Source of the DNA: Chloroflexota bacterium
GTDB taxonomy: Bacteria; Chloroflexota; Dehalococcoidia; SM23-28-2; RBG-16-64-32
Direction: 5' to 3'
DNA: 10,587 nucleotides
Assembly: GCA_022561095.1 (NCBI GenBank)
Contig: JADFRV010000062.1
Span: 1 to 10,587 of the forward strand
Every line of letters starts with the position of its first letter. Within the stretch, counting starts at the first letter, position 1. Positions 1-8,001 of the stretch are shown here, piece by piece. The notes below the pieces were generated by a model. It was not told where the DNA came from, made no database searches, and saw nothing but the letters and a program-made list of their open reading frames with translations. Both the position numbers and the translations under genes were made by a program.

Positions 1-3000
1 ACACCGGCGATGGCGCAGGCGTCTTGATCCAGATCCCGCACGAGTTCTTCCAGCCAGAGTGCGCGGCCCTCGGTTTTACGCTACCTGAGGCCGGTCGCTA
101 CGGCGTCGGCGCCTTCTTCGCCTCGCGGGACGAGCAAGCCCGCAGCCAGGCCATGGAGCTATTCAAGACGATCGTCGAGGACGAAGGCCAGGAAGTCCTT
201 GGGTGGAGGAGGACCCCGACGAATAACGCCTCCGTCGGCACCACCGCAAAGGCCACCGAACCGGAGATGTACCACGTCTTCATCGGGCGAGGAGATGCCG
301 TAGCGGATGATGACGCCTTCGAGCGGAAACTGTATGTCATCCGCAGGCGATTCGAGAACGCGCTCCAGGGCTCGGGCATCGATGATGCGGCGACATTCTA
401 CTTCGCCAGCCTGTCCTGTCGAACCGTGGTGTACAAAGGGATGCTCACGCCCCTCCAGCTACGGGACTACTTTCCCGACCTATCAGACACACGGGTGAAG
501 AGCGCGCTCATTATGTTCCACTCGCGCTTTAGTACTAACACGTTCCCCAGCTGGCGGTTGGCCCATCCCTATCGGATGATCTCTCACAACGGAGAGATAA
601 ACACCCTGCGCGGCAATATCAACTGGATGCGGGCTCGCGAATCGCTTCTGGCGTCTCCTCTGTTCGAAGACATTCAGCGCATCCTCCCAATTATCGACGA
701 GGAAGGTAGCGATACCGCCTGCTTCGACAACGCACTGGAGCTCCTGCTGCTCGGGGGGTACTCTCTCGCCCACGCGATGATACTGATGATCCCAGAGGCC
801 TGGGACGGGCACGAGGCGATGAGCGCGGAGAAGAAGGCCTTCTACGAGTATCACAGTTGTGTGATGGAACCGTGGGACGGCCCGGCCTCCATCGCCTTCA
901 CCGACGGTAAGTCCATCGGCGCCACGCTCGACCGAAACGGCCTGCGCCCATCGCGCTACTACGTTACCAAAGATGATCTGGTCATCATGGCCTCCGAAGT
1001 GGGCGTGCTGCCCGTCGAGCCGGAGCGGATACTTTACAAGGGGCGGCTGCAACCCGGAAAGACCTTCCTCATCAGCCTGGAGGAAGGGCGCATCATTGAC
1101 GACACCGAACTTAAGGCGAAGCTCGCCGCCGAGCATCCGTACGGAGAATGGCTGGAGCGAAACCTGAGGCCGCTGGAGAGCCTCCCCGACATTGAGCCAC
1201 CCACACGATTGCGTGGCGAAGACCTGCTGGGACAGCAGATCGCCTTCGGCTATACGGTAGAGGACTTGAAGCGCATCCTCGACCCCATGATGAAGACCGG
1301 AGCCGAGCCGATCGGCTCAATGGGGAACGATACCCCCCTGGCTGTGCTCTCGGACAGGGCGCAACCGCTCTACAACTACTTCAAGCAACTGTTTGCGCAG
1401 GTGACCAATCCACCTCTGGACGCCATCCGCGAGGAGCTTGTGACGTCCGTCAAGACGGTCATTGGGACAGAGGGGAATGTGCTGGACCCCGGGCCAGAGA
1501 GTTGCCGTCTCCTGAGCCTCGAAACGCCGTTCCTCGATAACCGCGCAATGGCGAAACTGACGGCGCTCAACGAGGATGGCATGCGAGCGGTGGTGCTGTC
1601 GATCCTGTTCCCCGCAAAGGAGGGTCCGGCCGGCCTAGAGGCAGCGCTGGATGATCTGTTCCACCGAGCGGATGATGCAATCGAGAAGGGCGCCACGATT
1701 CTCATACTATCCGATCGCGGAGTAGACGCTGACAACGCGCCTATCCCTTCGCTTCTCGCGGTTGCAGGCCTCCATCACCACCTGGTACGCGAGAAAACGC
1801 GGACTCAGGTGGGGCTGGTCGTCGAAACGGGTGATGCGCGAGAGGGGCACCACTTCGCGCTGCTCATCGGCTACGGGGCCGGGGCCGTAAACCCGTATCT
1901 CGCCCTCGATAGCCTTGAGGCGCTTGGCGGCAACGGTTCCGCCAGCGATGGCGCCGCCTACGACAAGGCCGTGACCAACTATCTGAAGGCGACGAAGAAG
2001 GCGGTCGTAAAGATCATGTCGAAGATGGGCATCTCCACGGTCCAGAGCTACCGCGGCGCCCAGATCTTCGAGGCGATCGGCCTTTCCAAGCGGCTCGTGG
2101 AACGCTACTTCACCAAGACCACATCGCGCATAGAGGGAATCGGGGTGGAGGAGATCGCGGCTGAGGCCCTATCTCATCACAGGCGTGCCTACCCGACGCG
2201 GGAGGGAGGTCTGCGTGATCTCGACTGGGGCGGCCAGTACCAGTGGCGCCGAGACGGCGAATATCACCTGTTCAACCCGAAGACGATCTTCCTCCTCCAG
2301 GAAGCTACACGCTCCGGGCAGTCCGATGTCTTCCGGGATTACAGCCGGCTGGTGAACGATCAGAGCGAACGCATGGCAACCTTAAGAGGGCTGTTCGAAC
2401 TGAATCCGGACCGCGAGCCGGTGCCGATCGAGGAGGTCGAGCCGGTCGAGGAGCTGTTCAGGCGGTTCGTCACGGGCGGCATGTCGTTCGGCTCAATCAG
2501 CGCCGAAGCGCACGAGACGCTTGCCATCGCCATGAACCGGATCAACGGCAAGAGTAATAGCGGCGAAGGCGGCGAGGATCGCCGGCGCTACACGCCCAGC
2601 CCGAACGGCGATTGGCGCCGCAGCGCCACCAAGCAGGTGGCTTCAGGCCGCTTTGGCGTCACCAGTGAGTACCTTGTAAACGCCGATGAGCTGCAGATCA
2701 AGATGGCGCAGGGCGCCAAGCCCGGTGAGGGTGGCCAGCTTCCCGGCCACAAAGTCTACCCCTGGATAGCGGAGGTGCGGTACTCCACCCCCGGGGTTGG
2801 GCTCATCAGCCCGCCACCGCATCACGATATCTACTCGATTGAGGACCTCGCCCAGCTCATCCATGACCTCAAGAACTCGAACCCGCAGGCGCGAATCAAC
2901 GTGAAGCTCGTAGCCGAAGTGGGCGTGGGTACGGTAGCCGCTGGGGTTGCCAAAGCCAAGTCCGATGCCGTCCTGATCAGCGGTCACGACGGCGGCACCG

Positions 3001-4376
3001 GCGCCAGCCCCGAATCCTCGATGAAGCATGCCGGCGTCCCCTGGGAGCTAGGCCTCGCCGAGACCCAGCAGACGTTGGTCCTGAACAAGCTCCGCGACCG
3101 GATCATCGTTCAGGTGGACGGCCAGTTGAAGACGGGACGTGACGTCGTGATCGGCGCCCTTTTGGGAGCCGAGGAGTTCGGCTTCGCGACCGCGCCGATC
3201 GTCGTTATGGGCTGCGTAATGGAGCGCGCGTGCCACCTCGACACCTGCTCGGTCGGCATTGCGACTCAGAATCCCGAGCTGCGAAAGAGGTTCGAAGGGA
3301 AGCCGGAGCACGTCATCAACTTCTTCCGTTTCATCGCTGAGGAAGTGCGCGAGATCATGGCCCAGCTCGGCTTCCGTAAGTTCGAGGAGATGATCGGCCG
3401 CAGCGACCTTCTCGACACGCGCCGGGCTATCGACCACTGGAAAGCACGAGGCCTGGACCTTTCGGCGATCCTCTACCGTCCAGATGTCGGTTCGGAGGTC
3501 GCCAGGAGGCGGGTCATTCCCCAGGACCACGGCCTGGAGCGGGCGCTGGACCAGGAGCTGCTCAAGCTCGCGGCGCCGGCCCTCGAGCGCGCCGAGCCGG
3601 TGACGATCGAGCTCCCCATACGCAACGTAAACAGGACAGTCGGCACGATCTTGGGAAGCGAACTCACCCGCCGGTACGGCTTCAAGGGCCTGCCGGACGA
3701 CACCATCACCATTAAGTTCAACGGCACGGCAGGACAGAGCTTCGGCGCTTTCCTGCCCGCAGGCATCACCCTCTGGCTCGATGGTGACGCCAACGACTAC
3801 TTCGGCAAGGGTCTCTCCGGCGGCAAGATCATCGTCTACCCGCCTAAGGAATCCACGTTCGCGCCTGAGGAGAACATCATCATAGGCAATGTGGCGCTCT
3901 ACGGCGCCACGGGCGGAAGCCTGTTCGCCCGCGGCGTGGCCGGGGAGCGCTTCGCGGTCCGCAACAGCGGCGCGATCGCCGTGGTTGAGGGCGCAGGCGA
4001 CCACTGCTGCGAGTACATGACCGGTGGCCGTGTGTTAGTGCTGGGTTCAACGGGTCGCAACTTCGGAGCTGGCATGAGCGGTGGCATCGCCTACGTGTAT
4101 GACGCAGCCGGCGATTTCGCGACCCGCTGCAACATGGAGATGGTGGCGCTGGAGCCGCTGGAGGACTCGGAAGACCTCGACCTCGTGCACGGCCTGATGG
4201 AACGGCATGCCGAGTACACCGACAGCGCCGTGGCCAAGGGGCTGCTCCGCGACTGGCCCGAGGTCGCCCAACGGTTCGTGAAGATCATACCGCTCGACTA
4301 CCGTCGCGTTCTGGAGGAACAGCTCCGCGCGAGCCGGGCACGAGGCTCGGGCACCGGCGATACGATCAGGGCCTGA
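1..4376 (+). CDS. gltB: Glutamate synthase (NADPH) large subunit, 5' end outside window
   Basis: Large (alpha) subunit of cytosolic glutamate synthase, which makes two glutamates from glutamine and 2-oxoglutarate with electrons passed on by GltD. The reading frame is already open at base 3 and reads TGDGAGVLIQIPHE, a conserved internal GltB motif, so the TTG at 24 is not the true start; the first few dozen residues, including the catalytic N-terminal cysteine, lie upstream. Numbering from the codon at 24: the glutaminase domain shows HSRFSTNT (166-173) and HNGEIN (188-193); the central domain shows ISTVQSYRGAQIFEAIGL (670-687); the FMN/synthase domain shows MSFGSIS (820-826), NSGEGGED (845-852) and GGTGASP (990-996); the 3Fe-4S cysteines are C1064, C1070 and C1075 (the usual CPVG is CSVG here); the GXGXG C-terminal domain spans about 1200-1420. 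About 1457 residues are visible against a usual ~1500, so little is missing. gltD follows after one base. Confidence 0.97.
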   Translation, partial: TGDGAGVLIQIPHEFFQPECAALGFTLPEAGRYGVGAFFASRDEQARSQAMELFKTIVEDEGQEVLGWRRTPTNNASVGTTAKATEPEMYHVFIGRGDAVADDDAFERKLYVIRRRFENALQGSGIDDAATFYFASLSCRTVVYKGMLTPLQLRDYFPDLSDTRVKSALIMFHSRFSTNTFPSWRLAHPYRMISHNGEINTLRGNINWMRARESLLASPLFEDIQRILPIIDEEGSDTACFDNALELLLLGGYSLAHAMILMIPEAWDGHEAMSAEKKAFYEYHSCVMEPWDGPASIAFTDGKSIGATLDRNGLRPSRYYVTKDDLVIMASEVGVLPVEPERILYKGRLQPGKTFLISLEEGRIIDDTELKAKLAAEHPYGEWLERNLRPLESLPDIEPPTRLRGEDLLGQQIAFGYTVEDLKRILDPMMKTGAEPIGSMGNDTPLAVLSDRAQPLYNYFKQLFAQVTNPPLDAIREELVTSVKTVIGTEGNVLDPGPESCRLLSLETPFLDNRAMAKLTALNEDGMRAVVLSILFPAKEGPAGLEAALDDLFHRADDAIEKGATILILSDRGVDADNAPIPSLLAVAGLHHHLVREKTRTQVGLVVETGDAREGHHFALLIGYGAGAVNPYLALDSLEALGGNGSASDGAAYDKAVTNYLKATKKAVVKIMSKMGISTVQSYRGAQIFEAIGLSKRLVERYFTKTTSRIEGIGVEEIAAEALSHHRRAYPTREGGLRDLDWGGQYQWRRDGEYHLFNPKTIFLLQEATRSGQSDVFRDYSRLVNDQSERMATLRGLFELNPDREPVPIEEVEPVEELFRRFVTGGMSFGSISAEAHETLAIAMNRINGKSNSGEGGEDRRRYTPSPNGDWRRSATKQVASGRFGVTSEYLVNADELQIKMAQGAKPGEGGQLPGHKVYPWIAEVRYSTPGVGLISPPPHHDIYSIEDLAQLIHDLKNSNPQARINVKLVAEVGVGTVAAGVAKAKSDAVLISGHDGGTGASPESSMKHAGVPWELGLAETQQTLVLNKLRDRIIVQVDGQLKTGRDVVIGALLGAEEFGFATAPIVVMGCVMERACHLDTCSVGIATQNPELRKRFEGKPEHVINFFRFIAEEVREIMAQLGFRKFEEMIGRSDLLDTRRAIDHWKARGLDLSAILYRPDVGSEVARRRVIPQDHGLERALDQELLKLAAPALERAEPVTIELPIRNVNRTVGTILGSELTRRYGFKGLPDDTITIKFNGTAGQSFGAFLPAGITLWLDGDANDYFGKGLSGGKIIVYPPKESTFAPEENIIIGNVALYGATGGSLFARGVAGERFAVRNSGAIAVVEGAGDHCCEYMTGGRVLVLGSTGRNFGAGMSGGIAYVYDAAGDFATRCNMEMVALEPLEDSEDLDLVHGLMERHAEYTDSAVAKGLLRDWPEVAQRFVKIIPLDYRRVLEEQLRASRARGSGTGDTIRA

Positions 4377-4377
4377 C

Positions 4378-5817
4378 GTGGGTAAGCCAACCGGATTCCT
4401 GGAGTTTGAGCGCCAGTCGCCTGAGCGGCGCCCCGTAGATGAGCGTCTGCGCGATTGGCTTCAGGTATACGACGAGTTTCCAGTTGACGACCTGAAGAAG
4501 CAGGCGGGACGATGCATGGACTGTGGCATCCCCTTCTGTCAGGACGGCTGCCCCCTGGGGAACATCATCCCTGACTGGAACGATCTCGTGTTTCGCGGTG
4601 AGTGGCGCCACGCTATCGACCGGCTGCACGCCACTAACAACTTCCCGGAATTCACCGGCAGGCTCTGCCCCGCCCCCTGTGAGGCGGCCTGCGTGCTGGC
4701 GATCAACGACGACGCAGTCAGCATCAAGCAGGTTGAGCTCTACATTATCGACCACGCTTGGGATAAGGGATGGGTCAAGCCTCAGCCGCCCCAGACCCTC
4801 ACCGGCAAGACCGTCGCGATCGTCGGCTCCGGCCCCGCCGGCCTCGCCTGCGCTCAGCAGTTGGCCCGCGCCGGACACACCGTCACCGTCTTCGAACGCG
4901 ATGACCGCATTGGCGGCCTCCTCCGCTACGGCATCCCGGAGTTCAAGATGGAGAAGAGGTTCCTGGCGCGTCGGCTCACCCAGATGGAGGCGGAGGGCGT
5001 CATCTTCCGCCCGGACGTCAACGTCGGCGTGGAGATCGACTCCCGTGAGCTGCGCGGGCAGTTCGACGCCGTCTGCCTCGCCGGCGGCGCCACGCAGTCG
5101 CGAGAGCTCGACGTGCCCGGCCGCGACCTGAAGGGTGTGCACCTCGCCATGGAGTACCTACCCCTGCAGAACCGGCGCAACGAGGGAGACGAAATCCCGC
5201 CCGATGCTTTCATCACGGCCAAGGACAAGCGCGTCATCATCCTGGGCGGCGGCGATACCGGCGCCGACTGCCTGGGCACCGTGCACCGTCAGGGCGCCAA
5301 GGAGGTGCTGCAGTACGAGCTGCTGGCAAAGCCCCCCGACGAACGTTCTCCGGAGAACCCCTGGCCTACTTGGCCCATCATTTATCGAACTTCACCCGCC
5401 CACGAGGAGGGCGGCGCCCGCGGCTACAGTATCCTGACCAAGCGCCTCTCCGGTGAGAACGGCGTCCTCAAGAAGCTCCACGCCGTCAAGGTGGAGTTTG
5501 TCCCCGAAGACGGCCGCCAGGCGATGCGGGAGATCCCGGGCAGCGAGTTTGAGGAGGACGTCGACCTCTTGCTCCTCGCCATGGGCTTTCTGGGCCCGGA
5601 GAGGGACGGGATGCTGGCCCAGCTCGGAATCGAGCTCACGGAGCGCGGCAACGTGAAGGCGGACAAGAACAAGATGACCAGCGTTCCCGGCGTCTTCACG
5701 GCCGGCGACATGGCGCGCGGGCAATCGCTAATCGTTTGGGCCATCGCTGAAGGACGCGCCGCTGCCCGCGGCATCGACCTGCACCTGATGGGCGAAACCG
5801 CCCTGCCGGCGAGCTAA
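4378..5817 (+). CDS. gltD: Glutamate synthase small subunit
   Basis: Beta subunit of glutamate synthase, 479 residues, the normal family length. It takes electrons from NADPH through FAD and Fe-S clusters and delivers them to GltB. The N-terminal Fe-S region has two cysteine clusters: C46, C49, C54, C58 (CMDCGIPFCQDGCP) and C97, C101, C105 (CPAPCEAAC). The FAD-binding dinucleotide fold carries GSGPAG at 150-155, and the pyridine-nucleotide fold carries GGGDTGADC at 290-298. The C-terminal FAD motif VFTAGDMARGQSLIVWAI is intact. The start is GTG at 4378, one base after the gltB stop (TGA 4374-4376); the sequence before it is a poor ribosome binding site, which suggests coupling to gltB translation. 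No T-tract terminator is visible in the 151 bases after the stop. No key residue is missing. Confidence 0.97.
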   Translation: MGKPTGFLEFERQSPERRPVDERLRDWLQVYDEFPVDDLKKQAGRCMDCGIPFCQDGCPLGNIIPDWNDLVFRGEWRHAIDRLHATNNFPEFTGRLCPAPCEAACVLAINDDAVSIKQVELYIIDHAWDKGWVKPQPPQTLTGKTVAIVGSGPAGLACAQQLARAGHTVTVFERDDRIGGLLRYGIPEFKMEKRFLARRLTQMEAEGVIFRPDVNVGVEIDSRELRGQFDAVCLAGGATQSRELDVPGRDLKGVHLAMEYLPLQNRRNEGDEIPPDAFITAKDKRVIILGGGDTGADCLGTVHRQGAKEVLQYELLAKPPDERSPENPWPTWPIIYRTSPAHEEGGARGYSILTKRLSGENGVLKKLHAVKVEFVPEDGRQAMREIPGSEFEEDVDLLLLAMGFLGPERDGMLAQLGIELTERGNVKADKNKMTSVPGVFTAGDMARGQSLIVWAIAEGRAAARGIDLHLMGETALPAS

Positions 5818-5968
5818 GAAGCCGACGACCGCCGGCCGACGCTTCCTCGTCAGAGGTGGTTAGCCAACACTAAGACTCCACGCGGTTATCTACTTCACGC
5901 AGGGCGGATGGTAGACTAGCCCCAAGCGGGAGCGGCCATTCTCGCGGGCTATGGAGTAGACTTCGACC

Positions 5969-6649
5969 ATGCCTAATTGGCTCACGCGCAGACGGGACGC
6001 CTTGGCCGACGCGATCACGGGTGGGCTGCTCGTGATCGGCTTGGTCGCGCTAGCTACTGTCATAGGGGCTGCGATATGGGCCGCGATCCTAAATTGGGAT
6101 GGCCCAACTGTCATATTGCTGATTGTGGGCCTCTTAGCGGGAACACTTTTTGTCGCTGACCGGACATTATACTTATATCGGCGATTTCGGGGGGCTAGCG
6201 AGGCTACCCTGCGCAGCTGGGTTCATCAGTCTCATTACAGTATCCGGAACGATCCACAACCTAATGCAATTTTCCAGTTCTTGCTAACGGAGCCCGGTGG
6301 AAGGAAAGTCGTCGTCGGAAGGCTTAAAGGAGACCCAGAATTACTGACCATCGGTGCCATGCTGAGGCCTGCATCGGAAGACGAAGAGGTGTTTGATAAA
6401 CTGACGGCACCCGAATACGCGACGCTTATAGCGGATTTACAGATTGAAATGGCTCGGTTGGGGGTTGGGTTTCAGGGTATCGTGCACCCGCTCAGGCAAG
6501 TCTATTTGGAGGACAAGCTACTATTCGATCAGAGTCTCGATAATCTAGCTTTTATAAGGAGTGTGATGTTTATTCAACGAGCAGAGGTTCTATTTCTGGG
6601 TCTCCTCAATCGGGCTAGGAGGGAAGCAGATATGAAAGATGATCCCTAA
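5969..6649 (+). CDS. Hypothetical two-helix membrane-anchored protein
   Basis: A 226-residue protein not recognised with confidence. The N-terminus MPNWLTRRRD is basic. Two hydrophobic segments follow, about residues 16-41 and 46-63, separated by a short loop (NWDGP). The rest (64-226) is a soluble alpha/beta-looking domain containing YSIRNDPQP, LQIEMARLGVGFQGI and a C-terminal helix rich in aliphatic residues. A cytoplasmic domain held at the membrane by a helical hairpin is the likely architecture. The soluble part vaguely recalls small DUF2299 or type III chaperone-like domains, but I would not name it on that basis. ATG at 5969 has only a distant GGAG (5953-5956), 12 bases away, and TAGACT at 5912-5917 is a weak -10 candidate. 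The gene is clearly poorer in GC than its neighbours (bases 6541-6600 are 22/60 GC) and uses codons rare in gltBD such as ATA, TTA and AGG. It converges on a transposase remnant, so horizontal origin is plausible. Confidence 0.72.
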   Translation: MPNWLTRRRDALADAITGGLLVIGLVALATVIGAAIWAAILNWDGPTVILLIVGLLAGTLFVADRTLYLYRRFRGASEATLRSWVHQSHYSIRNDPQPNAIFQFLLTEPGGRKVVVGRLKGDPELLTIGAMLRPASEDEEVFDKLTAPEYATLIADLQIEMARLGVGFQGIVHPLRQVYLEDKLLFDQSLDNLAFIRSVMFIQRAEVLFLGLLNRARREADMKDDP

Positions 6650-6683
6650 AAACGCGATAAACGAGCGAAGTAGCAATACTCTT

Positions 6684-6806
6684 TTATTGAATCAGTTGCT
6701 GGTATGTAAGATTGTCGGCCCTGATTAGCTTGAGCAACCTGTCCCTAAACAGATATGGATTCTTACGGCTGTTGTACCGAAAGGCCATCTCATCGAGGTA
6801 CGCCGC
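6684..6806 (-). pseudogene. C-terminal remnant of an IS1595/ISXO2-like transposase
   Basis: Read on the - strand from 6806, the frame gives AAYLDEMAFRYNSRKNPYL, then FRDRLLKLIRADNLTYQQL, IQ, and a TAA stop at 6684-6686 (40 residues in all). The YLDEMAFRYNSRKNP stretch, followed by an LFRDxLL helix and a short NLTY tail, is the typical C-terminal end of IS1595-family (ISXO2-like) transposases. Everything upstream of it, including the rest of the catalytic domain and the N-terminal zinc ribbon, is absent: upstream of 6806 the sequence passes straight into a dispersed repeat (6803-6830) and then into the 3' end of an unrelated gene. There is no start codon in a sensible place, so this is a scar, not a gene. 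Family assignment is from remembered motif similarity. Confidence 0.72.
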
Positions 6807-6830
6807 AACGCGACGGTTTACGCTTAGGCG
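6803..6830 (+). repeat. Dispersed repeat family B, copy 1
   Basis: A 25-base core (6806-6830, starting CAACGCGACG and ending CGCTTAGGCG) is present three times without mismatch in this window (6806, 8662, 8815). Copy 1 also shares the preceding CCG with copy 2. The shared word CGGCCTGCC follows both copy 1 (6835) and copy 2 (8690), 4-5 bases after the core. This copy lies between the broken end of a transposase fragment and the 3' end of the - strand gene that stops at 6850. Confidence 0.9.
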
Positions 6831-6849
6831 GTCCCGGCCTGCCGAGACG

Positions 6850-7224
6850 CTACCAGAGCGAATGGATGACCGGAGACCCGTGCAATACGGCGACGTTAAC
6901 GCTGCTCGCCCAATTGACGAAGGCGCTGAAGTCCCCCCAGCCCTCGGAGCCCTGCTTCCAGTGATCCTCTAATCCGGCTGGAGTCTCGTATACTTCGGTC
7001 ACGACGAAGCAGGTGTTATCCGTTGGCTGGGATGAGGAGTCCAGAGGGTTCGACAGCTCAGGTCCCTTCACGACGTTGTAATGCAGTAAGGCCAGATTCC
7101 CCTCGCGGTAGTGCGTTTTAGCTATCCAGGCGGCGTGGCTCGCGAAGATGCGGTCTCCCTCCCCCACCAGGTCGGGGGAGGCAGTGAAAATGAAGGTAAT
7201 TTGAGTCTTTCCTTCGTGCGACAT
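6850..7224 (-). CDS. Hypothetical protein, possible dimeric alpha/beta-barrel (ABM-like) fold
   Basis: A 124-residue soluble protein. ATG at 7224 is preceded by a strong AAGGAGG about six bases upstream, so the start is secure; the stop is TAG at 6850-6852. The predicted pattern is a strand (KTQITFIFTAS), a helix (GDRIFASHAAWIAKTHY), a strand (NLALLHYNVVKGPEL), a strand (TCFVVTEVYET), a helix (GLEDHWKQG) and a final strand (VNVAVLHG). That order, with the ETPAGLEDHW turn, resembles small ferredoxin-like alpha/beta-barrel proteins of the antibiotic-biosynthesis-monooxygenase/EthD type. No catalytic residue can be pointed to and the substrate is unknown. It has no signal peptide or membrane segment. 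A candidate promoter at 7270-7298 suggests it is transcribed separately from the two - strand genes upstream. Its 3' end is 19 bases from a dispersed repeat. Confidence 0.75.
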   Translation of the reverse strand: MSHEGKTQITFIFTASPDLVGEGDRIFASHAAWIAKTHYREGNLALLHYNVVKGPELSNPLDSSSQPTDNTCFVVTEVYETPAGLEDHWKQGSEGWGDFSAFVNWASSVNVAVLHGSPVIHSLW

Positions 7225-7269
7225 CTGTCCCTCCTTCTGGGGCGTGCAACCGGCTTTCAGACTTGTTGA

Positions 7270-7298
7270 AGCTTCGCGCAGATCGGGTCACGTGTCAA
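7270..7298 (-). promoter_or_regulatory. Candidate sigma-70-type promoter for the gene starting at 7224
   Basis: The - strand carries an exact TTGACA (7298-7293), a 17-base spacer, then GAAGCT (7275-7270), a weak match to TATAAT. The predicted transcript start is near 7263, giving a leader of about 40 bases before the ATG at 7224. The -35 is convincing and the -10 is poor. Confidence 0.45.
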
Positions 7299-7306
7299 TA
7301 ACGCGC

Positions 7307-7324
7307 CGGCCCATCGCCACGCCC
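7307..7324 (+). repeat. Dispersed repeat family C, copy 1
   Basis: An 18-base word, CGGCCCATCGCCACGCCC, found here and again without mismatch at 8857-8874. An exact 18-mer shared by two intergenic places in 10 kb is not expected by chance even at this GC content. Here it lies between two - strand genes; at 8857 it lies 17 bases after repeat B copy 3. Confidence 0.65.
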
Positions 7325-7346
7325 CGGCACCGGATGATTACGGGGC
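7321..7346 (-). terminator. GC-rich inverted repeat after the HesB-like gene
   Basis: GCCCCG (7321-7326) and CGGGGC (7341-7346) can pair around a 14-base loop, starting five bases after the stop of the gene at 7352. No T-run follows on the - strand, so an intrinsic terminator is only possible; it may instead protect the 3' end of the transcript or simply belong to the overlapping family C repeat. Confidence 0.3.
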
Positions 7347-7351
7347 TTGAG

Positions 7352-7624
7352 CTAGGAAGTGCCACCCTGCGATAGGGTGAGTCGCGTGCCTTCGGGGGAC
7401 TCCTTGACGTCCAGGGTGGCGCTGGAGAGGGCCTCGCCCACCTCAGTGTCCAGCAGGAGGTAGTTCTCACCCTCGTGCTCGAAGACCTGGTCGCCTTCTT
7501 TCGCCTCGTCGAGAGTGAGGTGGTAGCCCTCCTCGGTCTTAACGATTCGGACCGCCCCTGGGGCGCTCTTTTTCTTTAGGGTCTCACGGACGTACTGAGC
7601 GGCCTTATCAGTCACGGTCAGCAT
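7352..7624 (-). CDS. HesB/IscA-like domain protein without cysteines
   Basis: A 90-residue protein starting at ATG 7624, chosen because AAGGTGG sits five bases upstream; an in-frame GTG at 7654 would add ten residues but has no comparable site. The sequence opens MLTVTDKAAQYVRETLKKK and continues with GAVRIVKTEEGYHLTLDEA, EGDQVFEHEGENYLLLD and EVGEALSSATLDVKE. This is the strand/helix order of the A-type Fe-S carrier (HesB/IscA) fold. The three cysteines that bind the cluster in IscA-type proteins are all absent (there is no cysteine in the protein), so classical Fe-S scaffold activity is not expected. Such cysteine-free HesB-like proteins are known in Chloroflexota and Actinomycetota, with no settled function that I know of. 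It follows the zinc-ribbon gene after 53 bases and is probably co-transcribed with it. Confidence 0.8.
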   Translation of the reverse strand: MLTVTDKAAQYVRETLKKKSAPGAVRIVKTEEGYHLTLDEAKEGDQVFEHEGENYLLLDTEVGEALSSATLDVKESPEGTRLTLSQGGTS

Positions 7625-7655
7625 GAAAGCCACCTTCTGAAATGAAAGCAGCACG

Positions 7656-7669
7656 GCGCGAGGGCGCGC
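7656..7669 (-). other. Short GC hairpin between zinc-ribbon and HesB-like genes
   Basis: GCGCG (7656-7660) pairs with CGCGC (7665-7669) around AGGG, inside the 53-base gap between the two - strand genes. It has no T-run. It could attenuate or stabilise the transcript; it is short enough to be chance. Confidence 0.25.
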
Positions 7670-7677
7670 TACCAGCC

Positions 7678-8001
7678 CTAGCGGCTCGGCTTATGCTTGG
7701 AGAAGCAGTCGCTGCAGTAGACCGGCCGGTCCTGGGTCGGCTGGAACGGGACCTGGCAGGCGTTGCCGCAGTCGGCGCAGACGGCGTCGTACATCTGGCG
7801 GGAACCGCCGCCTCCGTAGCCGCCTCCACCGCCTCCACCGCCTCCATATCCGCCGCCGCCAGCGCGCTTGGCCTGGCGACAGGAAGGGCAACGCTTGGGG
7901 TCCTGGTATTCCCGCTCCGCGTGGAACTGCTGGTCGTCCGCGCTGAACACGAACTCGGAGTCACACTCCACACAGGTTAAGTTACGATCTTCGTAGGCCA
8001 C
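7678..8001 (-). CDS. Double zinc-ribbon protein (zinc-ribbon domain plus CxxC-x17-CxxC domain)
   Basis: A 107-residue soluble protein with two metal-binding modules. Module 1 (residues 1-46) has CVEC (C10, C13) and CPSC (C38, C41) with the YEDRNLTC...KRCPSCRQAKR frame of the small 'probable zinc-ribbon' family. Module 2 (70-107) has CADC (C75, C78) and CSDC (C96, C99) with exactly 17 residues between the pairs, the hallmark of the CxxC-x17-CxxC domain. A linker of almost pure glycine (48-66, with tyrosines at 52 and 62) joins them. All eight cysteines are present, so two zinc sites are expected. The role is unknown; nucleic-acid binding is a reasonable guess. The start is GTG at 8001, supported by AGGAGGT at 8014-8008, and a 10-bp inverted repeat overlaps this site. 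It is the first gene of a likely two-gene unit with the HesB-like gene. Confidence 0.87.
   Translation of the reverse strand: MAYEDRNLTCVECDSEFVFSADDQQFHAEREYQDPKRCPSCRQAKRAGGGGYGGGGGGGGGYGGGGSRQMYDAVCADCGNACQVPFQPTQDRPVYCSDCFSKHKPSR

Noticed and set aside
3048..4004. 318-residue open frame on the - strand within gltB
   Set aside because: It is antisense to the conserved FMN and GXGXG domains of gltB; no independent coding signal.
6712..6972. 86-residue open frame on the + strand
   Set aside because: It is antisense to the transposase scar and to the 3' part of the gene at 6850-7224, and contains repeat B; no ribosome binding site.
7642..7980. 112-residue open frame on the + strand, alanine-rich
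   Set aside because: It is the complement of the glycine-rich linker of the zinc-ribbon gene, whose eight placed cysteines and strong ribosome binding site make the - strand reading the real one.
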